A stretch of DNA of 64,000 nt from a bacterium (lineage in GTDB: Bacteria > Actinomycetota > Acidimicrobiia > Spongiisociales > ZC4RG35). The position numbers and the translations under genes were made by a program. Within the stretch, counting starts at the first letter, position 1. Each line of letters opens with the position of its first letter. This document shows, one piece after another, positions 1-9,026 of the stretch. The stretch spans positions 72,503 through 136,502 of the forward strand of contig JAPPLW010000099.1 in NCBI GenBank assembly GCA_028819345.1. Reading direction: 5' to 3'. The notes beneath the pieces are model-generated. The model had not been told where the DNA came from. It saw nothing but the letters and a program-made list of their open reading frames with translations, and ran no database searches.

Positions 1-111
1 GGGGGGGGGGGGGGGGGGGGCCCCCGCCCCCCCCCCGCGGGGGTGCCCCCGCCCCGCGCCGCCCCCCCCGCGGGGGGGGGGGGGGGGGGCCGCCCCCCCC
101 CCCCCCCGCGC
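1..111. other. G/C homopolymer tract at contig end, probable artefact
   Basis: This stretch is almost entirely runs of G and C, beginning with 20 consecutive G. Normal high-GC coding sequence begins abruptly after it. The SpoIID-type gene reads cleanly down to about position 112 and becomes meaningless inside the tract. The likeliest explanation is low-quality sequence or an assembly artefact at a contig end, so no protein should be read from it. Confidence 0.75.
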
Positions 112-2611
112 CGGGGAACATGGTCCTCCAACTCTGCATGCCCACCACTCCGTCCACCGCCAGACCATTGGCCCGCTGCCACTCCCGGGTGGCCTGGACC
201 GTGCCGGCGCCGAAATACCCGTCGGCCGCCACCCCCAATGCGGACTGCCAGGTCCGCACCCACTTCCCGCGGCTGCCCAGCCGCAGGACGAACCCGGGGT
301 AGCTGGGAACCTGTGGATCGGTTGTCTCCGGTTCCGGCTCCACCGGAGGGTCGGGCTCCGTCTCCGGGTCGGGCTCCGGTTGGGGAGGGGCGGGCTCGAG
401 GAACATCTTGTTCCACGACTGCTCACCGACTATCCCGTCGGGAGTGAGACCGTTGGCCTGCTGCCACTCCCGGGTGGCGGCGGCTGTGCCGGGTCCGAAG
501 TCCCCATCCGCGGTGACGCCCAGCGCCTCCTGCCAGAGTCGCACGTCACTCCCGCGGCTTCCCTCCCGAAGGGGCTGACCGGGATATGGGTGCTCGATGA
601 TCAGCGCACTGGGCGGAGTGGGCACAGACGGCGGGCTCGAACCTATCTGGTTGCCGGCGGTAACCGTGAAGCTGTACGCCACGCCCGGGCGGAGGCCGCT
701 GAACGTCGCGGTGGTCTGGGATGCCGCTACCGTGATCGGATCGGAATGGGCCGGATCGACGGTGACCGTGTAGCTCTCGGGCGCAAACCGGGAGGAGACC
801 GGGCTCCAGTTCACCGTGGCCACGCGGCCACCGATGGCCGTCACGTCGGCGGGAGCGGGCGGGGGCGCCCACCAGTCCGCCAGGTAGGCGATCTTGAAAT
901 ACCGGGACCTGAGGCGGAGCGCGGACTTGAGGGTGGGGGCCGACACCCTTTCGGTGACTCTCTCGCCTCCCCGGATCCCGGCGATGTTGAGAAACTGGGC
1001 GCTGCCCCACGGGTAGGACACCGTTTCCACCGAGATGACGTCATCGAATCGATTGGACAGCTCGTAGATGTCGAGCAGTTGGGAAAGGGAGATGGTCTTT
1101 GCCCAGAAGGCGTTGGGATTGACCGCGGGATCGATCGACCACGGATCGTCGACCGAGACCAGGTATGGCCGCCCCGCCGTCCCCCAGATCGTCGAGGAGT
1201 CCTCGGTTGCGCCACCGCTGGATGACGAGTAGAAGGCCTGCACCACCCCTACGGCCTCTTGGGGATGGGTCAGGACCCTCCCGGCGGTGGCCCGGGCGCC
1301 CACCAACTCCCAGCGACCATTGCTCTGCACTTCCCGGTTCCATCCCCCGTACACCTGGTCGCGGGTGTCACTCACCACATGGCACCAGCAGGCCGACTTG
1401 CGGGAACTACTCAACGAAGACTCCGATCCCCGCCGCAGCATGGCATAAATGGCGTACGACCGGGCGGCGATGGCCTGCGCCTCCAACGCGGCGTCGGGCC
1501 ACGGGGGCGGTATCTCTGCTATGCCTGCCACGTAGTCCTCTATGTCCATTTGCATGGAGAAATGGATCCTTCCCCCGCTGGGACGGACCCGCACATTGCC
1601 GTGGATGAACTGTGTCATCTCTCCTCCATAGTTCAGGCCCCTCAGGCCCACCCGGTTGGCGTGCGACAGATCCTGGATGCTCAAACGGCATCCCGCCGCC
1701 ACGCCCAACGGGTTGGCGGTGCAGGACCCGTCCCCGGCGGCGGTCACCACCAGGTCCTCTCCCGCATCGAGGTAGTAGGCGCCGGCGCAGTCGGGCAGAC
1801 CGCTTCCCTCCAGCAGCGCTTCCCAGGTTTGGCTCCCTACCGCTCCGTCGGCTCCCAGGCCCTGGGACGCTTGAAAGGAGACCACCGCATCCCGGACCGC
1901 CTGGTTGAAGGAACCGACCGCCTCCCGTAGATACCCCAGTTCCACCAGCCTGGTAACCAGCAGATCGGTGAAAGTGTTGTCACGGCCGGGAACCGTCCCT
2001 TCGGCTAGTACCGGATAGGAGGCGTACTCCCCGTCGAAGCAGACCCTCACCCGGCCGGTCACCACCGCGAAGGTCAACTCGGACCGGTTCTGCCTTATCC
2101 CTACCCAGATGGGCAGCGGTTCGGTTATCACCCAGGAACCGGGGATGGCATTGGCGAGGTTCTCGACGGACGATCCCTGGTAGAAGTGCTGAAGAATCTG
2201 GGTGGCGGTGTAGCCCTCTTCCGCCATGCCCTTGGCGCCGTACTGGGTGAGACCCACACCATGTCCATGGCCGGATCCCTCGATGATCAACTGCACCCTG
2301 TCCGGGCTGGTGGTCGTGGCCGTGCCCGAATCGGGAAACATCGCCCGCCAGGAGCCCGGGCCTACTATCCCATCCGCCTCCAGTCCTCGCTCGTTCTGCC
2401 AGGCGATGGTGGCTGCCTCGGTTTGCCGTCCGAACACCCCGTCAGCAGGAATCCCCAGAGCCTCCTGCCAGACCCTGACCGACTCGCCCCGGCTGCCTAG
2501 CCGGAGGGGCTCGCCCGGATAATCGGCCGCCACGGCCGGAACGGCCGTTCCCAGCAGCAGGATCACCGTGACCAGAAACGCCGCCACCCGCTTGGACGAG
2601 TGTCGTCCCAT
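1..2611 (-). CDS. Secreted SpoIID/LytB-domain protein with peptidoglycan-binding and Fn3 domains (3' end missing)
   Basis: The gene starts at ATG 2611 and stays open to the left edge, so the C-terminus is unknown. Residues 1-28 are a signal peptide (MGRHSSKR, a hydrophobic run, then AVAA). Next come a PG_binding_1 repeat (about 32-76) and the SpoIID/amidase-enhancer domain, marked by FYQGSSV near 142 and the family signature IEDYVAGIAEIPPPWP near 358 followed by AQAIAARSYA. A further PG-binding repeat is inserted inside that domain (about 222-264). A fibronectin type III domain (about 579-662) and two more PG-binding repeats (about 674-735 and 774-833) follow, separated by a Pro/Glu-rich linker. 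SpoIID homologues are lytic transglycosylases or amidase activators, so a cell-wall remodelling role is inferred. Confidence 0.85.
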   Translation of the reverse strand, partial: MGRHSSKRVAAFLVTVILLLGTAVPAVAADYPGEPLRLGSRGESVRVWQEALGIPADGVFGRQTEAATIAWQNERGLEADGIVGPGSWRAMFPDSGTATTTSPDRVQLIIEGSGHGHGVGLTQYGAKGMAEEGYTATQILQHFYQGSSVENLANAIPGSWVITEPLPIWVGIRQNRSELTFAVVTGRVRVCFDGEYASYPVLAEGTVPGRDNTFTDLLVTRLVELGYLREAVGSFNQAVRDAVVSFQASQGLGADGAVGSQTWEALLEGSGLPDCAGAYYLDAGEDLVVTAAGDGSCTANPLGVAAGCRLSIQDLSHANRVGLRGLNYGGEMTQFIHGNVRVRPSGGRIHFSMQMDIEDYVAGIAEIPPPWPDAALEAQAIAARSYAIYAMLRRGSESSLSSSRKSACWCHVVSDTRDQVYGGWNREVQSNGRWELVGARATAGRVLTHPQEAVGVVQAFYSSSSGGATEDSSTIWGTAGRPYLVSVDDPWSIDPAVNPNAFWAKTISLSQLLDIYELSNRFDDVISVETVSYPWGSAQFLNIAGIRGGERVTERVSAPTLKSALRLRSRYFKIAYLADWWAPPPAPADVTAIGGRVATVNWSPVSSRFAPESYTVTVDPAHSDPITVAASQTTATFSGLRPGVAYSFTVTAGNQIGSSPPSVPTPPSALIIEHPYPGQPLREGSRGSDVRLWQEALGVTADGDFGPGTAAATREWQQANGLTPDGIVGEQSWNKMFLEPAPPQPEPDPETEPDPPVEPEPETTDPQVPSYPGFVLRLGSRGKWVRTWQSALGVAADGYFGAGTVQATREWQRANGLAVDGVVGMQSWRTMFPGAGGGGGGPPPPPPRGGRRGAGAPPRGGGGGPPPPPP

Positions 2612-2709
2612 CGAATTCCTGATGCCTTCCAAGGTCAAGCCCTCAGTCTTGAAAAGATATCCAATGCCCCACCCGCGCCGCTTCGCCAAGTTTAGGGGCC
2701 GGACCGAGG

Positions 2710-4422
2710 CTAAAAGTGCGACTTGGCGACCGGCCGGCGGCCGATCACCACGGGAGTCCTTCCCGGTGACGAGGGGGTGGCCGCCTGCTTTGAGCTCTTG
2801 GCGTGATAACTGGAGCGCACCAGCGGGCCTGATTCCACATGCGGGATGCCCAGAGCCTCACCGTAGGAGCGGTATTCCTCGAACTCGTCGGGATGAACGT
2901 AGCGATGCACCGGTCGGTGGCGGGGGCTGGGACGCAGGTATTGGCCGATCGTGACTATGTCCACTCCAACCGCCCGCAGGTCGGCCAGCGCCCCCAGCAC
3001 CTCCTCGCGGGTCTCGCCCATCCCCACGATCAACCCCGACTTGACGAGTCCTTCGGCATAGAGCCGCCTGGCTCGGGCCAGAAGAGCCAGGGAGCGTCCG
3101 TAATTAGCCGAGGTGCGAATCTCCCGCTGCAGCCGGACGACGGTTTCGGTGTTGTGATTGAGCACATCGGGACGCTCCGCCATCACCGTCTCCAGTGCTT
3201 CCGGATCCCCCTTGAAGTCGGGGATCAGCACCTCGATGTCGGTGAGGGGGGACCGGGCGCGAGTCTCCCTGATAGTGGCGGCGAAGACCGCCGAGCCCCC
3301 ATCCGCCAGGTCGTCGCGGTTCACGGAGGTGATCACCGCGTGGTTCAGGCCCATCCGGTGGATCGCCTCGGCGGCTCGGTAGGGCTCTTGGAGGTCGAGC
3401 CCCAGGGGCCGGGCGGTGGTCACGTCACAGAACCCGCAGGCGCGGGTGCAACGGTCGCCCAGAATCATCAGGGTTGCGGTCCCCATCCCCCAGCACTCGT
3501 AGATGTTGGGGCATCCCGCCTCTTCACAAACCGTGTTGAGGTCGAGGGATCGCATCAGCTTCTTCAGTTCCAGGTACTCGGCATCCATCCGGGCCGTCAC
3601 CCGCATCCACGGGGGGCGCTCCGGCTCGCCCGGCAGCCTTCGCGATCTCCCCGAGAGGCTGACCGCCCCACGGTCGGGAGAAAAGGTTCCCTGCCTGAGC
3701 AGCCTGTCCACCTCGAAGTCGGTATCCCGCCCCTGACCCCGGACAAATGCCGCCTTCTGGGTCTCCACCGAGGTCTTTCCGAACGTCTCGGCGAAGCGCG
3801 GCACAAAGGCTTCCACGGCTTCCTCGATCGACACGCGCCGGCCCAACAGTTCGGTCACCGACGTGACCGGGCGATCGGTGATTCCACAGGGGTTTATGTA
3901 CCCGAAATACTCCATGCTGGGATGCAGGTTGAGAGCGAAGCCGTGCATTGACACCCGCCGGGAGACCCGCACGCCGATAGCCGCCACCTTGCCGAGCCGG
4001 GTCCACACTCCGGTAAGCCCGGGTTCGGACCAGGATTCGACTCCCAGGTCCGAGAGGGTGGCCACCAGCGCGTCTTCCAGAGAGCGCACGTAGTCGGTTA
4101 TCCGAGCGGGTCGGACGGCCACAAGGGGATAGCCGACCAGTTGGCCGGGGCCGTGATAGGTTACGTCGCCTCCCCTGTCGACTCGGAAGAACTCCGCTCC
4201 GACCTCCGAGAGCCGGTCGGGATCGATCAACAGATGAGAACCGTCCCCTCTTCGTCCGACCGTGTAAACGTGAGGATGCTCCAGCAGCAACAGATAGTCA
4301 TCTGCGATGAATCCGCCGCTCCTGCGTTCCCAGATGGCTCGTTGTAGGTCCCATGCCTCCGCATAAGGGAGCCGCCCCAGCCATCGCACGCGAAGGGCGG
4401 GGCTCCGGCCGGGAGGGGTCAC
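2710..4422 (-). CDS. lipB-lipA: Fused octanoyltransferase-lipoyl synthase (LipB-LipA)
   Basis: One reading frame holds both lipoate enzymes. The N-terminal ~220 residues are LipB: RGGDVTYHGPGQL, the catalytic Lys in GKVAAIGV, and the catalytic Cys in NPCGITD. From about residue 260 comes LipA, with the auxiliary-cluster cysteines in VCEEAGCPNIYEC, the radical-SAM CxxxCxxC in CTRACGFCD, and the C-terminal RSSYHA motif. LipB moves octanoate from ACP to E2 lipoyl domains and LipA inserts the sulfurs. I chose GTG 4422 because it overlaps the upstream E2 stop as GTGA and has an AGGA ribosome site; an in-frame ATG lies at 4446. The gene directly follows E2, its protein substrate. Usually these are two genes; fusion order B then A leaves both active sites intact. 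Confidence 0.93.
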   Translation of the reverse strand: MTPPGRSPALRVRWLGRLPYAEAWDLQRAIWERRSGGFIADDYLLLLEHPHVYTVGRRGDGSHLLIDPDRLSEVGAEFFRVDRGGDVTYHGPGQLVGYPLVAVRPARITDYVRSLEDALVATLSDLGVESWSEPGLTGVWTRLGKVAAIGVRVSRRVSMHGFALNLHPSMEYFGYINPCGITDRPVTSVTELLGRRVSIEEAVEAFVPRFAETFGKTSVETQKAAFVRGQGRDTDFEVDRLLRQGTFSPDRGAVSLSGRSRRLPGEPERPPWMRVTARMDAEYLELKKLMRSLDLNTVCEEAGCPNIYECWGMGTATLMILGDRCTRACGFCDVTTARPLGLDLQEPYRAAEAIHRMGLNHAVITSVNRDDLADGGSAVFAATIRETRARSPLTDIEVLIPDFKGDPEALETVMAERPDVLNHNTETVVRLQREIRTSANYGRSLALLARARRLYAEGLVKSGLIVGMGETREEVLGALADLRAVGVDIVTIGQYLRPSPRHRPVHRYVHPDEFEEYRSYGEALGIPHVESGPLVRSSYHAKSSKQAATPSSPGRTPVVIGRRPVAKSHF

Positions 4423-5729
4423 TTCAGTTCCTGCTCCCAGTCCCATGTCTCCAGGTTGCTCTTGATGCGTTGCAGGAACAGCACCGCGGTCGATCCGTCA
4501 AAGGCGCGATGGTCCCAGGAAAAGCCCAGGTAACCGATGTGGCGGATGGCCAGGGCGTCACGGCCGTCGGCGGTGGTCACCACCACCGGGCGCTTGGCGA
4601 CCGTGTCGGTCGATAGGATGGCGACGTTGGGGACGTTGATGATCGGCGCCGACAGGAACGAATCGAACGGTCCGGGATTGGTGATGGTGAAGGTTGAACC
4701 GGTCATCTGGTCGGGACCAAGCTGGCGGCTGCGAGCCGCAGTGGACAGATGCCTGATACGGCGCGCCAACCCGACCAGACGCAGGTTGTCGGCATCCCGG
4801 ACGGTCACCACGACCAGGCCCTGCTGGTCGAGGTCCACGGCTATTCCCAGGTCGATCCGGCTGTGGTAGACGGCTTTGCGATCCTCGAGATAGAAGGAAC
4901 TGTTCACCACCGGGTAAGCCCGGAGAGCGTCGATCACGGCTCGGCACACGAAGGGCAGGTAGGTGAGGGAGAAGCCCTCTTCTCTCCTGAAGCGGGCCTT
5001 GTGGGCGGCGCGCACTTCGGCTATCCGCTCGAAGTCCACCTCGACCGAAGTCCACACGTGGGCGGCGGCTTGCCGCGAACGGATCATATTCTCCCCGATC
5101 CGGACGCGGAGGCGGCTCAAATCCACCCGTTCCTCTCCATCCGGGGGAGCGGTCGGCGCCGGAGCGTCCAGGGGAGGCCCGGGGGTGGGAACCGCGGAGA
5201 CGGGCTGGACGCCGCCCTCCAGGTAGGCCTCCACATCCCGACGGGTCACCCTCCCTCCCTCTCCGCTACCCGCTATCAGGCTGATGTCGATCCCGTGCTG
5301 GCGGACCAGTCGGCGAACCACCGGGGAGAGACGCCGGGAGCGTCCGGGCTGGCCGGCGGCCGGCGGCGTCGGCGGGAGACGAGGTTGCTCCCCACGGGGA
5401 ACCGGGGGCTCGTCCTCGGCGTCGGGGGGCGGGGATTCGGGAGGGGGCTCCGCCGCCGAAGCGTCGGACGACTCCTCCTGCCCGGAGCCTCCAGTGTCTC
5501 CCACCACGCAGAGGTCCCTTCCGACTTCTACCGTCTCCCCCTCGGACACCAGTATCTCGAGCATCACTCCCGACACCGGTGAGGGGATCTCGGTGTCCAC
5601 CTTGTCGGTGGAGATCTCCAGCACCACCTCGCCCTCGGAGACGGCGTCTCCCACCTGCTTTGCCCACCGCAGGATGGTCCCCTCGGTGACCGTCTCGCCC
5701 AGTTGAGGCATGGAGATGGTGGTTGTCAT
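4419..5729 (-). CDS. sucB: 2-oxoacid dehydrogenase E2 component (dihydrolipoamide acyltransferase)
   Basis: This is the E2 core of a 2-oxoacid dehydrogenase complex. The N-terminal lipoyl domain (about 1-78) carries the lipoylated lysine in EISTDKVDTE. After a Pro/Glu-rich linker comes the E3-binding domain (SPVVRRLVRQHGID, about 135-172), then the acyltransferase domain ending in the catalytic DHRAFDG. ATG 5729 has AGGAG six bases upstream. The gene lies 30 bases after lpdA (E3) and overlaps lipB-lipA, so E3, E2 and the lipoylation enzyme are probably co-transcribed. No E1 gene is in view. Sequence alone does not say whether the substrate is 2-oxoglutarate, pyruvate or a branched-chain 2-oxoacid, so the symbol is provisional. 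Confidence 0.88.
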   Translation of the reverse strand: MTTTISMPQLGETVTEGTILRWAKQVGDAVSEGEVVLEISTDKVDTEIPSPVSGVMLEILVSEGETVEVGRDLCVVGDTGGSGQEESSDASAAEPPPESPPPDAEDEPPVPRGEQPRLPPTPPAAGQPGRSRRLSPVVRRLVRQHGIDISLIAGSGEGGRVTRRDVEAYLEGGVQPVSAVPTPGPPLDAPAPTAPPDGEERVDLSRLRVRIGENMIRSRQAAAHVWTSVEVDFERIAEVRAAHKARFRREEGFSLTYLPFVCRAVIDALRAYPVVNSSFYLEDRKAVYHSRIDLGIAVDLDQQGLVVVTVRDADNLRLVGLARRIRHLSTAARSRQLGPDQMTGSTFTITNPGPFDSFLSAPIINVPNVAILSTDTVAKRPVVVTTADGRDALAIRHIGYLGFSWDHRAFDGSTAVLFLQRIKSNLETWDWEQELK

Positions 5730-5759
5730 CGAGAACTCCTAATCCAGTTTTTGCTTCTC

Positions 5760-7133
5760 TCAGTGCAGACTACGGCCGGTGGCCGACAGGAGAGTCTCCC
5801 CTACCGCCTCCGACAGGGTGGGATGAGCATGGATAAAGGTTGCCGCTTCCTCCGGCAGGGCCTCCCACCCCACTGCGAACATGAGTTCGTGGATCATCTC
5901 ACCTGCTTGCGGCCCCACAACGGCCGCACCCACCAGAGGGCCGTCCTTCTCTGCAACCACCTTCACCATCCCCTGGCTCTGCCCGATGATCAGCGCCCTG
6001 CCGACACCGCCGAAGGGATGCTTGGTGACCTGCACCTCCATTCCCATGGCCTGAGCATCGGCCGCGCTGATTCCCACCTCCGCCACCTCCGGGTGGGTGT
6101 AGGTGACCCTGGGAATCGCTCGATAGTCCACTGGGGCAGGTTCACCGGTGGCGATGTAGGTGGCCACCGCGATCCCCTCGGCGAAAGCTGCATGAGCCAG
6201 TTGGGGAGTGCCGGCCACTATGTCTCCCACGGCGTACACCCCGGGCTCGGCGGTCTCCATTGTCACCGGATCAACCTTGATGTAGCCTTGCTCCACCTCG
6301 GCTCGCACTGTTTCCAAGCCTATTCCGTCAGTGTTGGGTCCCCTGCCGACCGCCACCAGGGCGACGTCGGCCTCCAGGACCTTGTCCCGGAATGAGACCT
6401 TCACGCCGCGGTCGGTGACCTCGGCGGGACCCACCCCCGTTTTCAGATAGAACTTCACCCCCCTACGGCCGAGTTGTCGCTGCAACTGACGGGACGCATC
6501 GGCGTCCCCGCCGGGGATCAGCTGCTTCTCCAGTTCGAAGACCGAGACCTCAGCCCCCAGATCCACCAGGAGGGAGGCGAACTCACAGCCGATGACGCCA
6601 CCGCCTATTATCGCAACCCGGTCAGGCCGGGACGACCAGTCCACCGCGTGATCCGAGGTTACGATCCGCTCCCCGTCGATCTCCCAGCCCGGAATCGTCC
6701 GGGCGTGGGATCCGGTAGCCACCACCACCGTCCTTCCTTCCAGGGTCCCTCCTCCCTCCACGACGATCCTGCCCGGCCCGGAAAGGCGGCCCCGTCCGGG
6801 CACGACCTCCACCCCTCGTTTCCGCAGCAGACCGGAGAGGCCGGTCACCAACTGGTTGACCACCCGGTCCTTCCGGGCCAGGGCCGCCGACCAGTCGAGT
6901 TCCGGTTCGGACGTCAACACTCCGAACGCGTCCGCATTCTTCACTGTTGAGAACACCTCGGCCACCTGCAACCACTGCTTGGCTGGTATGCAACCGCGCA
7001 ACAAACATGTTCCGCCGGGCCGTTCCTCCTCCACCAGTGCAACCGAGAGCCCGAAGTTCCGGGCGTACAGGGCGGTGGCGTATCCTCCCGGCCCTCCTCC
7101 CAGGATCAGGATATCGAACGGGGACTCACTCAT
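5760..7133 (-). CDS. lpdA: Dihydrolipoyl dehydrogenase (E3)
   Basis: This FAD/NAD flavoprotein re-oxidises dihydrolipoamide on E2. It has the FAD-binding GGGPGGYATA at the N-terminus, the redox disulfide in GGTCLLRGCIPAK, a second nucleotide-binding GGGVIGCEFASLL, the NAD-side AVGDIVAG motif, and the C-terminal HAHPTLSE with the His-Glu pair of the active site. The length (457 aa) is normal. The disulfide loop reads LLRG instead of the common LNVG. I use ATG 7133; a TTG two codons upstream is less likely. The gene is first in the lpdA-E2-lipBA operon. Confidence 0.92.
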   Translation of the reverse strand: MSESPFDILILGGGPGGYATALYARNFGLSVALVEEERPGGTCLLRGCIPAKQWLQVAEVFSTVKNADAFGVLTSEPELDWSAALARKDRVVNQLVTGLSGLLRKRGVEVVPGRGRLSGPGRIVVEGGGTLEGRTVVVATGSHARTIPGWEIDGERIVTSDHAVDWSSRPDRVAIIGGGVIGCEFASLLVDLGAEVSVFELEKQLIPGGDADASRQLQRQLGRRGVKFYLKTGVGPAEVTDRGVKVSFRDKVLEADVALVAVGRGPNTDGIGLETVRAEVEQGYIKVDPVTMETAEPGVYAVGDIVAGTPQLAHAAFAEGIAVATYIATGEPAPVDYRAIPRVTYTHPEVAEVGISAADAQAMGMEVQVTKHPFGGVGRALIIGQSQGMVKVVAEKDGPLVGAAVVGPQAGEMIHELMFAVGWEALPEEAATFIHAHPTLSEAVGETLLSATGRSLH

Positions 7134-7176
7134 AGACAAAACGGGTGTTGGTCATAGAGGGGATATTAACTCTCCT

Positions 7177-7287
7177 ATGGATATCATCAGACCGATGCCC
7201 ACCCGGTACCTGATCATCGCTTCCGCCGCCGTGGGTCTGCTGATCCTGGTGGCAGGGATGATCTGGCTCTTGCGCCTGTACCTCTAA
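7177..7287 (+). CDS. Possible 36-aa single-pass membrane peptide
   Basis: A short frame starts MDIIRPMPTRYLII and ends in WLLRLYL. It contains a continuous hydrophobic stretch of about 20 residues (IIASAAVGLLILVAGMIWLL) with basic residues on both sides, as in small membrane proteins. A purine-rich GAGGGG lies about 14 bases before the ATG, rather far for a ribosome site. It sits between divergent lpdA and the convergent LLM oxidoreductase, overlapping the latter's stop by 4 bases. I do not recognise a family. It could be a chance frame, but its hydrophobic composition is unusual for random high-GC sequence. Confidence 0.35.
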   Translation: MDIIRPMPTRYLIIASAAVGLLILVAGMIWLLRLYL

Positions 7288-8198
7288 GCCGGCGCCATAA
7301 CCTCCACCGCCGGCTCGAGACCATCCTTGCCCACCGGCACCGGTCGAACGACCAACTCGTCCAGTCCCGCCGAACGGTAGGCATCCAACTGAGCCCGGCA
7401 TTCATCGGCGGTGCCGGCGATCCCCAGGTGCGTTGCCGACTCCCGGAGATCATCGGGATCCAGTCCCTGCTTCTCCACATGCCGGCGGTAGAAGCCGAGC
7501 CGCAGGTATTGGCCCAGTTCCTCGGCCAGCGCACGTCGAGCCTCATCCGGGTTCGAGGAGACCGCCACCCGCACGTAGGCCGCGATGTGGAAGAAGGAGG
7601 CCCCCCTGCCAAGACCGCGAAGCCACTCCGTGGTGGTACGGAGATGCGCCGCGCTGCACCAGTTGAGCAGTACTCCGTCCGCTTCCCGCACAGCCAACTC
7701 CAGCATGCGAGGCCCCATCGCCCCCACCACCGTCCATACGGGACCGGAGGGAAGCAGCCCGAGTCGGGCCCTCTCCACCGAGAAGAACCTGCCGTGGTGG
7801 GTCACCCTCCTCCCGTGTCTAAGCTCGCCGACGATCCTCAGGTAGTCGGAGACCGCAGCGAGGGGGGAGGAAAGATCGAAGTCGAAGAACCGCCGCGCCG
7901 CCACAGGATGCCCGGATCCGATTCCCAACACCATGCGCCCTGGGCCGGCTATGGCCGAGATGGTGGCGGCGCCCATCGCCGCAGCCACAGGAGAGCGAAC
8001 GTAAACCGGCAGCACTCCGGTGGCCAGGCGGATCCTGGAAGTGGCGGTTGCCCACCCCGCCAGGGTGGAGAAAGCTTCCCGCGCGGTGGACTCGTTGGTC
8101 CAGGCCGCACTGTAGCCGAGTTGTTCCGCGCGGGCCGCTATCTCGGTGAGCCGCCGGGCGGAGAGGCCCGGATCCACCAACGACACCCCTAACTCCAT
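7284..8198 (-). CDS. LLM-class flavin-dependent oxidoreductase
   Basis: This is a luciferase-like TIM-barrel enzyme of the F420/FMN-dependent family. It begins MELGVSLVDPGLSARRLTE, and has the typical RIRLATGVLPVYVRSP strand, the GRMVLGIGSGHP segment and the HHGRFFSVERARL loop. The substrate cannot be predicted. ATG 8198 forms a TGATG junction with the stop of the zinc-ribbon gene, which fixes the start; an in-frame TTG 16 codons upstream is much weaker. It is the last gene of a five-gene minus-strand unit. F420 rather than FMN is inferred from the actinobacterial setting. Confidence 0.85.
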   Translation of the reverse strand: MELGVSLVDPGLSARRLTEIAARAEQLGYSAAWTNESTAREAFSTLAGWATATSRIRLATGVLPVYVRSPVAAAMGAATISAIAGPGRMVLGIGSGHPVAARRFFDFDLSSPLAAVSDYLRIVGELRHGRRVTHHGRFFSVERARLGLLPSGPVWTVVGAMGPRMLELAVREADGVLLNWCSAAHLRTTTEWLRGLGRGASFFHIAAYVRVAVSSNPDEARRALAEELGQYLRLGFYRRHVEKQGLDPDDLRESATHLGIAGTADECRAQLDAYRSAGLDELVVRPVPVGKDGLEPAVEVMAPA

Positions 8199-8548
8199 CA
8201 AACGCCCGAACCGGGAAGGGAGACCTCTGCGCGGCAGTTGGGACAAATGGCTGTCTGGATCGGTCCCACGATGAATTTAAAGGAGCACTCCGGACAGGAG
8301 ACCCGCGGAGATGGGGGATCCGGCGGAGGGGGCGGCGGGACGCCAGGACCGGACGGAGGGGGCGCCGGGTACCCGCCCGGACCGGGTCCCGGGGCGGGGT
8401 GGGAGGGATCGGGGCCGGACGGGGGGACGCCTCCCGGACCGGGAGCGGGCCCCGAGACCTGGTTGACTGCTCCACACCTCGGACAGGAGAAACGGCCTGG
8501 GCGGGGAATGTTGACACTGGAGCGACAGGCTCCGCATCTGACTCTCAT
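8198..8548 (-). CDS. Double zinc-ribbon protein with Pro/Gly-rich linker
   Basis: This 116-aa protein has one CxxC...CxxC zinc ribbon at each end: CGAC/CPRC at residues 5-26 and CPEC/CPNC near residues 83-105. About 55 residues between them are nearly all Pro, Gly and Ser. The layout suggests two metal-binding heads joined by a flexible tether. I recognise no named family; the C-terminal part resembles MJ0042-type zinc-ribbon segments. A GGGGAGGAG site precedes ATG 8548, and the stop overlaps the start of the LLM gene, so the two are translationally coupled. No enzyme motif is visible; an adaptor role is only inference. Confidence 0.7.
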   Translation of the reverse strand: MRVRCGACRSSVNIPRPGRFSCPRCGAVNQVSGPAPGPGGVPPSGPDPSHPAPGPGPGGYPAPPPSGPGVPPPPPPDPPSPRVSCPECSFKFIVGPIQTAICPNCRAEVSLPGSGV

Positions 8549-8554
8549 AGTTTG

Positions 8555-9010
8555 CTACTCCTCCCCGGGCAACTCGGCCACCGATTGGACCCGCTCTCCC
8601 ACCGCGCCGATCGACTGCAGGTAGTGGGCCTCAAGCGCCAGCACCGCCCGGATGTCATCAGAGGTTATCCCTGCGGGGTGACGCCGGGAAATCTGTTGGC
8701 AAATGTAACTCACCGCGGAATCCGATCCGCCCGCCACTGTTTCAACCGGTTGGCGGCGGTCCTTCTGAGCCAGACCCTGCAAATAGAAGAGTTCCCACTC
8801 TATGACACGTTGGATCCCCGCGTCCCCCAAGCGCTCATACGCCTCGGGCGCCAGGTTCTCCCGGATGTGACCCACAGCGTCGGAGACCACGTAGGTAACC
8901 CCTTCGCCAGCTCCTCTCCGTCTCGCCTCCTGCCACAACAGGATCGCCACCAAAGCGAGGAAGAGCGCGGCCAGCAACCCACCGAGGGCAACCGAGGTGA
9001 AGCCCGACAC
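8555..9010 (-). CDS. Hypothetical membrane-anchored protein
   Basis: From GTG 9010 the product is about 151 aa. It opens with a single transmembrane helix (SVALGGLLAALFLALVAILL) followed by WQEARRR, then a soluble, mostly helical domain rich in Glu, Arg and Ala. I do not recognise the domain. The gene starts 16 bases after the acyl-CoA dehydrogenase stop and ends 6 bases before the zinc-ribbon gene, so it sits firmly inside the operon. The GTG is chosen because the same frame further upstream would overlap the dehydrogenase and reads as low-complexity Ser/Pro. No clear ribosome site is visible. Confidence 0.6.
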   Translation of the reverse strand: MSGFTSVALGGLLAALFLALVAILLWQEARRRGAGEGVTYVVSDAVGHIRENLAPEAYERLGDAGIQRVIEWELFYLQGLAQKDRRQPVETVAGGSDSAVSYICQQISRRHPAGITSDDIRAVLALEAHYLQSIGAVGERVQSVAELPGEE

Positions 9011-9026
9011 TGCTTGACCGCAGTGA

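Noticed and set aside
1-2611. Repeated peptidoglycan-binding segments as a DNA repeat element
   Set aside because: They are diverged protein domains within one gene, not near-identical DNA repeats.
2839-3951. A 370-codon plus-strand frame
   Set aside because: It is the antisense shadow of lipB-lipA.
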